16,248 bases of DNA from Motiliproteus sp036960405 (lineage in GTDB: Bacteria > Pseudomonadota > Gammaproteobacteria > Pseudomonadales > Balneatricaceae): assembly GCA_036960405.1 (NCBI GenBank), contig JBALWS010000099.1, forward strand, positions 1-16,248, given 5' to 3'. The first letter of the stretch is position 1, and the number at the start of each line of letters is the position of its first letter. Made by a program: the position numbers and the translations under genes. This document shows, in pieces, positions 1-7,209 of this stretch. Below the pieces are notes generated by a model, which saw only the letters and a program-made list of their open reading frames with translations, ran no database searches and was not told the DNA's origin.

Positions 1-931
1 CTACGTCCAAAAAAGCCGGTCCCGATCACCGGACTCGCTTCTAGGCCGTTGATCATACCGCTGGAACCGAGTACCGCAGAAGAGTTGACCCCGATCCGAC
101 AGACCGGCAGTGCGGCGCCGAAACGAACGATCACACCGGGTTCGTTGGCGTGAATCACCGCCGAGTGCCCCGCCCCCATCATCTCCAGCATCGCCAGCGT
201 GGTCGCCCGGGCCTGCTCTTCTTCTGCGACACGGATATAGCCCAATACCGGGAACATCTTCTCCTTGCTGTGCGGCTCCTCGAGACCGACCCGGTTTATC
301 TCGATCACGATCACCTTGGCTTCAGCATCAATCGAAACCCCCGCCTGATCGGCGATCCACTGTGCGCTCTTACCGATCACGGCAGGGTTAAGGCGACCTT
401 CGGGGAATAACAGTTTTCGCAGACGGCGCTCCTGTTCCACATCGGTGATCAGGGCAGCACCGCTTTGCCCCAATGCCTGCCACAAGCGAGCGGCAATGGT
501 GGCATCGGCCAATACTACCGACTCGCAGGTGCAGGGTACCGAGTTGTCGAAACTCTTGCTGGTGACTATCTGCGCGGCCGCGATTTCGAGCTGGGCACTC
601 TGGTGAACATAACAGGCGACATTGCCGGGTCCCACGCCGATAGCGGGATTGCTGGCACTGTATGCGGCGCGGACCATCGCCGGGCCACCAGTGGCCAGGG
701 TCAGGTTGTTGCGATCCGACTTCATCAACGCATCCACCAATGGGATGCTGGGCTCACTGAGGACCTGGATCACACCCTGGGGGCTCCAGCCGCTTCGGCC
801 ACCTCGGCCAAATACTCGGCGGCATCGACACAGCAGGCCTTGGCACCAGGGTGCGGGCAGAGGATCACCGCGTTGAGGGTCATCAGGCTTATGATCGCCT
901 TGTAGAAGATAGTGGCCACCGGAACGGGCAT
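1..931 (-). pseudogene. Acylating aldehyde dehydrogenase (EutE/SauS-like) remnant, 5'-truncated and frameshifted; 3' end outside window
   Basis: The family oxidises an aldehyde to the acyl-CoA with NAD and CoA (acetaldehyde or sulfoacetaldehyde type). Read on the minus strand, homology begins abruptly near PVATIFYKAI (about 930), where the upstream reading becomes unrelated, so roughly the first 100 residues of a protein normally about 450-480 long are missing. NAVILCPHPGAK follows. At about 775-786 the reading frame breaks inside a run of five C; a sixth C would restore AGAP-QGVIQVL. From there the frame is open to the window edge. It contains LATGGPAMV, NPAIGVGPGN, the catalytic-cysteine region SKSFDNSVPCTCE, KEKMFPVLG and MGAGHSAVIH, and ends in VIGTGFFGR. 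The left edge cuts the C-terminus. Family assignment is from these motifs; substrate is unknown. The indel alone could be a sequencing error, but the 5' loss cannot be explained that way. Confidence 0.75.
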
Positions 932-1351
932 ATATAGCTTCTGTAGAACCTTAAAGGAAACGTCTCTCGTGTGGACGAACGTATGGATGAAGCCGTAAAT
1001 GTCCGCTGCACATGAAAGCGCGCTACAAAGCAAGGCTCTCCATTTTGTCAGGGGTATGCGTGCAGCGCCTGAAATAGAACCATAGACTCAGTCGACTGCG
1101 GAAAGGAGCGTGACCCACACAGAGACGAACCAAGAATCACTATGTTTAGCATAGGAGCTTGACTGTGAGGCCCGATTAAAGGAGCGGTTATGTCACTGAT
1201 GAGTTTCTGGTCTCTCGGGACGGCAGCAACAGACACAAAACGGCCACTCAGAATGAGAGATCTTGCCAGGAAGAAAGCAAGATTTTTCCCTGTCGACTCG
1301 CTACGCGGCAAACCAGTTTTGACTGCCAACAACTGCGCGCCTAGCTTTCAT
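932..1351. other. Gene-poor stretch between the truncated aldehyde dehydrogenase and the membrane protein gene
   Basis: No protein family is recognisable here. Both strands are partly open: a 94-codon minus-strand frame at 1048-1332 and a 62-codon plus-strand frame at 1190-1378. Only the latter has a good Shine-Dalgarno. The junction near 931, where aldehyde dehydrogenase homology stops, lies at the left end, so this is probably rearranged DNA. A segment at 1012-1021 (minus GCGCTTTCAT) resembles the sequence just downstream of the recombinase remnant at 6175-6184. Confidence 0.4.
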
Positions 1352-1378
1352 TTAGCTTCCATAAAGAAAAAACCATAG
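1190..1378 (+). CDS. Small hypothetical protein (62 aa), doubtful
   Basis: A short frame beginning MSLMSFWSLGTAATDTKR, basic in its second half (LARKKARFF) and ending IKKKP. I do not recognise it. The only positive evidence is a well-placed ribosome binding site, AAAGGAG about six bases before the ATG. Its last 27 bases overlap the 3' end of the convergent membrane protein gene on the other strand. It sits in rearranged-looking DNA and may be spurious or the residue of a larger gene. Confidence 0.2.
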   Translation: MSLMSFWSLGTAATDTKRPLRMRDLARKKARFFPVDSLRGKPVLTANNCAPSFHLASIKKKP

Positions 1379-2017
1379 GGGTACTGGTGCGATGGCGATG
1401 GCCAGAAGAGCAATAAAGAAGTGGAATGGGACAATTTTGCTCAAGCCTACAACAAGACCAATTCCACCACCGCCACCAATAAGTGCATTTCCGGGTAGGT
1501 TTAGCACTGCCGCAATAGTCAGATACCTGTGATTTAAAAGAAAGGAAGCAACTCTAGAGGGCATTCTATCGTTGAGGAGATTAAGCCGCTCCTGCTGATT
1601 CAAGTGTTCAAGCTGGCATACCAGGGTGCCAGCCTTATGTAGGTGGAACCAGTTTAGAAACCGGTATACTGCTCGGGGAGGCATTGTTCTTCCAACAGTA
1701 AAGCTTATCGATAGCGCGACCAGAGTGCACAAGTAAACCAATAAAGCCCCTTTGCTTCCAAGCAGCAGCATTAGAGCTATTCCGATCTCGATTCCCGGCA
1801 TGAACGGAATAGCCATCAATAAAACGTAAAGGATGGCGGTCCCCAGAACCATGGCGCTAAGAACCGAATCATGCCTGGGAAACAACTGGAAACTCATTTG
1901 TTGTGCCAACCAACTACCACCAACATTCAGTGCCGCAATGATGGCAATAATCGACAGTATTTTAAGATAGCGAGCTATCCTAGTTGGTTCTGCTCTATCG
2001 TTACTCGAATCGGCCAA
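1352..2017 (-). CDS. Polytopic membrane protein, distant VTT/DedA (TVP38)-like
   Basis: A 221-residue inner-membrane protein. A polar N-terminus (residues 1-15) precedes hydrophobic segments at about 17-37, 53-75 and 77-108. A soluble stretch rich in His, Gln and Asn follows (about 112-160), then further hydrophobic segments at about 165-218. Two features resemble VTT/DedA proteins: FMPGIEIGIALMLLLGSKGAL, where a Pro-Gly lies in a membrane hairpin, and LPGNALIGGGGGIGLVVG, a Pro- and Gly-rich re-entrant region near the C-terminus. VTT/DedA proteins are linked to lipid flipping and membrane homeostasis; the exact family here is uncertain. The only usable start in frame is TTG at 2017 with a weak GGGG upstream. 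It is last in a minus-strand trio, 52 bp after the small secreted protein gene. Confidence 0.6.
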   Translation of the reverse strand: MADSSNDRAEPTRIARYLKILSIIAIIAALNVGGSWLAQQMSFQLFPRHDSVLSAMVLGTAILYVLLMAIPFMPGIEIGIALMLLLGSKGALLVYLCTLVALSISFTVGRTMPPRAVYRFLNWFHLHKAGTLVCQLEHLNQQERLNLLNDRMPSRVASFLLNHRYLTIAAVLNLPGNALIGGGGGIGLVVGLSKIVPFHFFIALLAIAIAPVPLWFFLYGS

Positions 2018-2069
2018 TATGCTGCCCCAGCAAAGGATAAGATGTATTCGCGCGTTCGAAAAAAATCTG

Positions 2070-2489
2070 TCACTTCTTCAGAATTCCCCTAAACCAATAT
2101 TCTTTACGTGTATCCCAATACCAGCGCTCTTTTATCCAAACAAAGGTAACTTCGGCCGTATCGCCAACCACATCCCCTTGCCAAGCTATCTTGCCATGGG
2201 TAGGGCTCTCCGTTACCGCTTCGAAACGAATGGAATTTCCGACAACTGTCGTCGAATACTCGCTACTACCAAAATTATAGGGATCGCACGAGACAGATCT
2301 AAACAACCCATTCTGAAAAATAATTTCTTCGTCCTCGTCAGGGTCTAGTTCTCGACCTTTTTCCCCGTTTTTGCCGACGAAACTCATTCCATCCAAGCGG
2401 CCGGAGTACTCTTCCGCAAATGTGGGGCCAGTCGAGAAAACACTCAATAGGGTGATGAGTATGAAATATTGCTGCAGTCTGCTGGCCAT
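2070..2489 (-). CDS. Small secreted hypothetical protein (139 aa)
   Basis: The N-terminus is a Sec signal peptide: hydrophobic YFILITLLSVFS, then TFA-EE as the probable cleavage site at about residue 25. The mature part is about 114 residues, acidic around ELDPDEDEEI. It has aromatic and charged strands (FVWIKERWYWDTRKEYWFRG) near the C-terminus, suggesting a small beta-rich periplasmic domain. One cysteine (VSCDPYNFG) is seen in the mature part, so an internal disulfide is unlikely. I do not recognise the family. The ribosome binding site is strong (AGGAGG, six bases before the ATG). It lies 78 bp downstream of the DUF1080 gene and 52 bp before the membrane protein gene, probably in one operon. 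Confidence 0.75.
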   Translation of the reverse strand: MASRLQQYFILITLLSVFSTGPTFAEEYSGRLDGMSFVGKNGEKGRELDPDEDEEIIFQNGLFRSVSCDPYNFGSSEYSTTVVGNSIRFEAVTESPTHGKIAWQGDVVGDTAEVTFVWIKERWYWDTRKEYWFRGILKK

Positions 2490-2567
2490 AAAGACCTCCT
2501 GCTTTATATGTCTGCCCCACCAATGCTGACGTTGGGCGGTCAGGCTGACGAAGGAGTCAGGCTTTTA

Positions 2568-3209
2568 CTACTTATCAATGGTCTGGATCGAAATCTCTTT
2601 GAAATAAACTGTTTTGCCATGAGGATGATTCTGGACGCCGATGTAACCACTGCTTGGTCGCGGACCACGATTCGGGTCCCAGTCATGCTTCTTCGGCGGA
2701 ACCGGATCACCCTCTGTGTATTCGGTTACAAAAACTCCATTAATGTGCACTTTTGTACGCGGCCCCTCCAGCGTTATCTCCATCGTATTCCACTCTCCCA
2801 CTCTGCTAGGTTGTGACCGGACTTTGGAAAAAGTGTAAATCGAACCAGTACTGTAATAGTCAGACTCCCCCGCATCATTGATCTGAACCTCTAAACCGCT
2901 GTTGACAGGCTTCCAGGGGCCTTCCGGTGGATCTGGGATTCGAATAAACACGCCACTATTATCCTGATGCGATTTCACCTTGTAGACGACGCGAACAACC
3001 GCATCACCGATCTTTCCTCCGTCGAACCACAGAAGCCCCACACCTCCTTCGGCGCGTAGAAGGCCATTCTCGACTATGAAACGGCCGGAACCGACGTGCT
3101 TCCATCCGGTTAGATCGGTACCGTTAAAAAGCTGCTGGGTGTCTGCGCTTGTCAACGCGGGGAAAGCCAGCATCGCTGCCATCAATAGCGTGTACCTAAT
3201 TATGCTCAT
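2568..3209 (-). CDS. Secreted DUF1080 (3-keto-disaccharide hydrolase-like) domain protein
   Basis: A 213-residue protein with a signal peptide (YTLLMAAMLAFPALTSA, cleavage about residue 22), so it is periplasmic or secreted. The remainder is one DUF1080 concanavalin-like beta-sandwich. It starts with the hallmark LFNGTDLTGWKHVG, then FIVENGLLRAEGG, a central NSGVFIRIPD, GLEVQINDAG and WNTMEITLEG. It ends with SGYIGVQNHPHGKTVYFKEI. These are typical positions for DUF1080 proteins, some of which act on 3-keto sugars while many are uncharacterised. The substrate here cannot be inferred. It is first in the minus-strand trio; the upstream AAGG is poorly spaced, so translation may be modest. No clear promoter was found in the preceding intergenic DNA. 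Confidence 0.85.
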   Translation of the reverse strand: MSIIRYTLLMAAMLAFPALTSADTQQLFNGTDLTGWKHVGSGRFIVENGLLRAEGGVGLLWFDGGKIGDAVVRVVYKVKSHQDNSGVFIRIPDPPEGPWKPVNSGLEVQINDAGESDYYSTGSIYTFSKVRSQPSRVGEWNTMEITLEGPRTKVHINGVFVTEYTEGDPVPPKKHDWDPNRGPRPSSGYIGVQNHPHGKTVYFKEISIQTIDK

Positions 3210-3869
3210 TCGCTGCCCATCAACCTTTATAGGTTCACCTGGCCACCGACGGAGTAACCGACAACTACTATCAAGTATAGTTGGCGCACCTTCTTCATCA
3301 CGCTAGCATTCAAAGAAAATAATGCCATGAACCAGAAGCGGTTAAGGGGAGGTAAGTGTTTTTTGCATTCATCTAACAGGCTGTTTCTAGCCCACAAGAG
3401 GTCCACTCTGAAGCTCAAGACGAAGTCCGTTATGGAGGAATTAGTTGGATGCGGGGCTAGCTGGGCTGTAGCTGTCTAGATGTCTCCTTATGGTCGTGAA
3501 GAGCCCGTGGCAGTCACTTCAACATCAGGGTTGTGTGTGATCGCAAAGTCACAGTTTCAGGCGTTGAAGGAAATTCTTTCTTTGGCAGCTAAGCCCTTTG
3601 CAGACATCTCCGCAACAGCTAACTCAGACATGGTCTAATAAAAGGCCTGTTCTCAATAATTTTCTTCATATCATCATGCTTTAGTCGCAAAGCCCTACCA
3701 AAGTTGAGGTCTGAGTCATCGACATTAAACAGGGGAACACATAGATTGCCATGGCGCGGTGACAAGCAGTCAAAAAGCTGTTTCCGGCAGATTCAGGATG
3801 TACGCTCAAATAAAAATAATGGCGGCGGATAGAAGCACAACCCCCTAACTATTATTTTAAGGAATTAGT
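3210..3869. other. Long gene-poor intergenic region
   Basis: About 660 bases without a convincing gene, between the divergent DUF1080 and permease genes. Short frames on both strands lack ribosome binding sites and family features. The only stretch that reads like former coding sequence is the minus-strand tail at 3619-3792. Promoters for the two flanking units must lie here, but no well-spaced -35/-10 pair stood out. No inverted repeats of IS type were recognised. Confidence 0.4.
3619..3792 (-). pseudogene. Orphan ORF tail, possible 3' remnant of a lost gene
   Basis: A 57-codon open frame begins immediately after an in-frame TGA and ends at TAG. It has no initiation codon near its start. 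Its composition looks protein-like: it begins ICRKQLFDCLSPRHGN, continues VPLFNVDDSDLNFGR, then LKHDDMKKIIENRP. I do not recognise the family. The absence of a start, together with its location in a gene-poor stretch, suggests the tail of a gene whose 5' part was lost. It could also be chance. Confidence 0.25.
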
Positions 3870-5273
3870 ATGGCCCTTGCTGAGCGTAAACATGGAGAGG
3901 TGCATCCCTATTGGGCTGCAGGCCCCTTCAAAGTCAGACTCCCCTTCATACACTACCGCTGGGAAATGGCGGAAACCATCCAAGCACTGATCATGTTCGT
4001 GGTCGCCATGGCGATGATCCCATTGCTGGAGAAGTATCTAGGCCTGCCCTACGATGTCGCATTAGCCTTCGTCGTGGTCTGCGGCATCGGTTTTATGCTG
4101 CCGAACCTACTAGGAAGCCCATTCGTCCCTGGATGGATTACCCCAGCTATCCCGGTAGTGTTGCTATTCATCGGCCAGTTCGAACCTGGCCCGGAAGCGA
4201 TTAAAGCACTGGTGGGGCTGCAATTAGTCGTCACCTTTATCTTCTTTTTTCTCGGCATCACACGCCTAGGTACCAAGCTGGTTAACTTCTTCCCCAGCTC
4301 CATGAAAGCGGGCATCCTGTTGGGTGCGGGTATCGCGGCCATTACCGGAGAGATCACCGAAGGCGGTCGACTGGCCAATACTCCGGTTTCTCTGATGCTG
4401 GGTTTTGCGGTCACCGGCTACGTTCTGTTTTCACTCTCCTTCAGAGATCTGATCGAAAAGCACCGTTGGGCTAAAATCATCTCCAGTTACGGCATGGTTC
4501 CAGGCACCCTAGTTGCTATGGGTATCGGCTGGATCGTTGGTGAATACCCGATGCCGGACATTCAATTCGGACTGTCCACCCCTGCCTTCGGTGAAATGTG
4601 GAATTATCTGCCATTTAGCATCGGATTCCCGGGTTTAGACATTCTATGGATGGCCATCCCCACCGCCATCATCGCCTACATCATCGCCTTTGGTGACATC
4701 ATCGTTGGTCAGAGCCTTCTCGACCGCGTGGATCACTTGCGTCCCGATGAGAAGATTGAAGTCGATGTCGACCAAGTCCATATCATCACCGGTATTCGCA
4801 ACCTGATGCACAGTCTGTTCGCACCTTATCCTGGTCTTGCGGGTCCTCTGTTCACCGGAGCAATGGCTACCATAGCTGAACGCTACCGCTACGGACGCTC
4901 CGCGATGGATACTATCTACAGTGGTGCGGGTATCTTCTGGATTGTCGCCTTTATCGCACTGTTCATGCTGCCACTGGTGACGTTATTTAAACCGGTACTG
5001 CCGATTGCGCTCTCTATCACCTTGCTGATCACGGGCTACCTGTGCGTCAGCGTCGCGGTTGAACAAGTCGACAACGCCACTTCGATGGGTGTGGCGGGAA
5101 CCATGGGAGTTGCTCTGGCTGTTTACGGTGCGGCCTGGGGCTTGGGTGTCGGTATCGTACTTTACCTTCTGATCGAAAAACGGACCAAGAAGGCTCTTAG
5201 AGAGCACAGTGGTGAAGAACACGAAGAACCCATTCACATTGAAGAGAAGGCTGCCGACTTCGGTAATGCCTGA
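3870..5273 (+). CDS. Multi-pass permease, NCS2/SulP-like
   Basis: A 467-residue inner-membrane protein with about 12-14 hydrophobic segments from residue 35 to 435, a short charged N-terminus and an acidic cytoplasmic tail (EHSGEEHEEP). The organisation resembles the 7+7 inverted-repeat fold of uracil/xanthine (NCS2) and sulfate (SulP) transporters. A Gly/Pro-rich SPFVPGWITPAIPVVLLFIG lies early. AFGDIIVGQSLLDRVDH lies mid-protein, followed by DEKIEVDVDQ and a Pro-rich FAPYPGLAGPLF segment before the last helices. Substrate is unknown; uracil, xanthine, sulfate or an organic anion are all possible. An AAGGAA lies eight bases before the ATG. The gene stands alone, with a terminator 22 bp downstream and no co-oriented neighbour upstream, so it is probably monocistronic. 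Confidence 0.7.
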   Translation: MALAERKHGEVHPYWAAGPFKVRLPFIHYRWEMAETIQALIMFVVAMAMIPLLEKYLGLPYDVALAFVVVCGIGFMLPNLLGSPFVPGWITPAIPVVLLFIGQFEPGPEAIKALVGLQLVVTFIFFFLGITRLGTKLVNFFPSSMKAGILLGAGIAAITGEITEGGRLANTPVSLMLGFAVTGYVLFSLSFRDLIEKHRWAKIISSYGMVPGTLVAMGIGWIVGEYPMPDIQFGLSTPAFGEMWNYLPFSIGFPGLDILWMAIPTAIIAYIIAFGDIIVGQSLLDRVDHLRPDEKIEVDVDQVHIITGIRNLMHSLFAPYPGLAGPLFTGAMATIAERYRYGRSAMDTIYSGAGIFWIVAFIALFMLPLVTLFKPVLPIALSITLLITGYLCVSVAVEQVDNATSMGVAGTMGVALAVYGAAWGLGVGIVLYLLIEKRTKKALREHSGEEHEEPIHIEEKAADFGNA

Positions 5274-5295
5274 CCCTTTAAGATAAGCAACAAAG

Positions 5296-5326
5296 AAAAG
5301 GGGCGCGATCAAAGCGGCCCTTTTTT
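5296..5326 (+). terminator. Rho-independent terminator after the permease gene
   Basis: AAAAGGGGCGC (5296-5306) pairs with GCGGCCCTTTT (5314-5324) around a 7-base loop, with one G-G mismatch. A run of six T follows the GC-rich part. It begins 22 bases after the permease stop codon. Confidence 0.8.
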
Positions 5327-5459
5327 GTTTTAACGCTTGGGTGACAACCTCATCCACTTAGCAAATCATTAACGATGAATAAAATGACATGCTCCGTTTT
5401 CATGATCAGATTCTTCATCATGGTAGAAGACATAGGGACTCACTGTTTAAGTATCTTCT

Positions 5460-5521
5460 GTCGCAGTAAGCGACCACAGGTTCAAGGCCATACTTTGGTT
5501 CCATCCACTGACGGAGGAACC
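5460..5521 (+). promoter_or_regulatory. Leader hairpins upstream of the recombinase remnant, one covering the Shine-Dalgarno
   Basis: Two short stems precede the recombinase start. GTCGC (5460-5464) pairs with GCGAC (5470-5474) around AGTAA. GGTTCC (5497-5502) pairs with GGAACC (5516-5521). The Shine-Dalgarno GGAGG (5513-5517) partly lies in the 3' arm of the second stem, nine bases before the ATG at 5527, so folding could restrain translation. Seen as base complementarity only. Confidence 0.35.
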
Positions 5522-5526
5522 GAGCC

Positions 5527-6150
5527 ATGTATGCTACAAATCATTATAGCCAGCACACAGAGCCTTGGAACAAGGGCAAGCTGGTTGGTCAAAAACGATC
5601 TCTAAAGCTTCAAGAAATCTGGGCAATCAGAATTCGGTTTCAGATTGCGAAGAACCTCAGAGAACAGCCCTCTTCAATCTTGCCATCGATAGCAAGCTAT
5701 GAGGGTGTGACCTAGTGAACTTCGGGTTCGAGATATTGCGACTGGAAGCGAGGTCGCATCCAGGGCGAGCACTTTTCAAAGTAAAACAGGCCGCCCCGTT
5801 CAATTCGAAATTACGGAGCAAACTCGGGACGCGATCAAAGACTGGATCGCTAGTCGCCAGCTTGGTCTAGGAAACTATGTTTTTCCAAGTGCAAGATTGA
5901 TGGTTCACACTTATCCACCAGGCAGTATGCGCGGATAGTTAACTCATGGGTGACGAGCATTGATCTCGACACGGGCATGTATGGCACGCACTCCATGAGA
6001 CGAACCAAAGTAGCCCTTATCTATAAGCGAACCAAGAACCTCAGGGCTGTTCAGTTGCTGCTGGGGCACACCAACCTTGAGAGCACGGTTCGATATCTTG
6101 GCATCGAGGTTGATGACGCTTTGGAAATGGCGGAGAAGACGGATGTTTAG
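5527..6150 (+). pseudogene. Tyrosine recombinase/integrase, broken by three frameshifts and one stop
   Basis: Reassembled across frames, this is a short tyrosine recombinase of about 205 residues. It begins MYATNHYSQHTEPWNKGKL, with GGAGG at a good distance. The first frame holds to NLRE (about 5664), where one base is missing. The next reads ALFNLAIDSKL, meets an in-frame TGA at 5700 where an Arg codon is likely ancestral, and continues GCDLVN. A second base is missing near 5721. The third frame reads VRDIATGSEVASRAS through KTGRPVQFEITEQTRDAI to GLGNYVFPS. A third shift near 5891 leads to IDGSHLSTRQYARIVNSW. The last part keeps the catalytic box: HSMRR, LLLGHTNLESTVRYLG (His and the Tyr nucleophile). 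Four independent lesions show long decay. An intact homologue elsewhere in the genome would be its likely source. Confidence 0.9.
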
Positions 6151-6402
6151 CCGTATAGGGCACGCTCTATGCGGGCGCTTTCATCTACAAGCGACCATGG
6201 CGGGAAGTCGATTGAAGCAGTTAATATTGGATGGATTAAGCTTCACTATGCTGAATGAAACGCCATGTGCGGATCCGCATCCAGGCTGTTGTGGGGGCTG
6301 GGGGTTAGAGACCCCGGCTACCCGTTTATGTGGTATCGGCTCGTATGTCGATACCGTTGGTTTGTACCCATAACGCACTTTCAGTTAGAGAAAGGGCTTG
6401 GT
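6151..6402. other. Intergenic stretch downstream of the recombinase remnant
   Basis: No protein gene is supported here. The stretch holds the likely group II intron 3' end (6255-6328) and a perfect 7-bp stem, GGTATCG (6332-6338) with CGATACC (6349-6355), without a following T run. The 3' end of the DUF2182 gene faces it from the right; no convincing terminator for that gene was seen. Confidence 0.4.
6255..6328 (+). ncRNA. Probable group II intron 3' remnant (domains V and VI)
   Basis: ACGCC (6260-6264) can pair with GGCTGT (6285-6290, one bulged U). TGCG (6268-6271) pairs with CGCA (6276-6279) around a four-base loop. Together these give the two-part stem with internal bulge expected of domain V. 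A linker GTGGG follows, then a domain VI-like hairpin: GCTGGGGGT (6297-6305) with ACCCCGGC (6311-6318) around TAGAG. The sequence ends GGCTACCCGTT. A in CTACC sits about seven bases from the probable 3' splice site, where the branch-point A is expected. No intron-encoded reverse transcriptase and no 5' GUGYG end are present, so only the tail survives. The call rests on my reading of the fold and resemblance to such tails. Confidence 0.4.
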
Positions 6403-7200
6403 TTACAGCACCAGTAATGCAGTACCTGTTATGACAAATACAGCTCCGGCTACGCGACTAAACCACACCCCACTAGAGGACAATTTTTCTATAAGAACGA
6501 ATATGGCAAGCCCCACAATCCAGTAAAGGTTCATCACGCCACCTGCGAATAGAAGTGCCATCAAAAACCAGCAACAGCCGAGGCAATATGTTCCATGATG
6601 GAGTCCCATCACTAAAGCACCTTGATTCCCTGGACGTCGATGGCGGGTTATAAACTCCACAGGCGACCGACAGTGTTGAAGACAGATCTGTTTGATTGGG
6701 GAGAATTGCCAAGCACCTGCCGCTAATAATAGTCCTGCTGCCAGGTAGGTGCTCTGAATGTGCATCATGGTTGATAACAACCCGCTACGCTCTAGCACCA
6801 ACTGAGCGAGTACTGCCACCAGGCTAAAAATAAACCAGGCGAGCAAATATCCGGCAGTGAAGAATGTCGCAGTCCCATACGGGGGGCGATCCGATGTTGA
6901 GCGTCGGTTAAGTGCGGCAGCAAGCAATATTGTGGGGGCTGCACTCGGCAGCATCATCGCTACCATCATCACCCACCACATCGCGAGCAAGACGAAAATA
7001 TAGCTTATACCCGACCTGGGCATATTGTGCCCGCTCGCACCTATCCATGGCATACGCGTCATCTCAAACGCATTCATGCCCATTCCTACCCCGGAAATGG
7101 TAAATATCCAGGCAAAAGCGACGACTGACACCAGTGCGATCACCACAATTTGGCGTTCGCGCCGAAGCAGTCGCTCCAAAGAACTCAACTCGGCTGTCAT
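6403..7200 (-). CDS. DUF2182 integral membrane protein
   Basis: A 265-residue inner-membrane protein with about six or seven hydrophobic segments. Family hallmarks are WWVMMVAMMLPSAAP (residues 75-89), a Met- and Trp-rich helix, FSPIKQICLQHCRSP (166-180), and GLHHGTYCLGCCWFLM (199-214), rich in His and Cys. DUF2182 proteins are annotated as predicted metal-binding membrane proteins; the conserved Met, His and Cys residues support that, but no activity is established by the sequence. The start is nine bases after the stop of the DUF1326 gene, without a clear Shine-Dalgarno of its own, so translation is probably coupled. The pair is a recurrent genomic partnership. Confidence 0.85.
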   Translation of the reverse strand: MTAELSSLERLLRRERQIVVIALVSVVAFAWIFTISGVGMGMNAFEMTRMPWIGASGHNMPRSGISYIFVLLAMWWVMMVAMMLPSAAPTILLAAALNRRSTSDRPPYGTATFFTAGYLLAWFIFSLVAVLAQLVLERSGLLSTMMHIQSTYLAAGLLLAAGAWQFSPIKQICLQHCRSPVEFITRHRRPGNQGALVMGLHHGTYCLGCCWFLMALLFAGGVMNLYWIVGLAIFVLIEKLSSSGVWFSRVAGAVFVITGTALLVL

Positions 7201-7209
7201 CAGATTAAA

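Noticed and set aside
1048..1332. 94-codon minus-strand ORF following the membrane protein gene
   Set aside because: No family features and no good ribosome binding site; the opposite strand is also open there, as expected from chance or remnant DNA.
3227..3418. 63-codon minus-strand ORF just upstream of the DUF1080 gene
   Set aside because: No Shine-Dalgarno, no recognisable domain; it occupies the likely promoter region.
6332..6355. Terminator for the DUF1326-DUF2182 unit
   Set aside because: The 7-bp stem is perfect but no T run follows on the minus strand.
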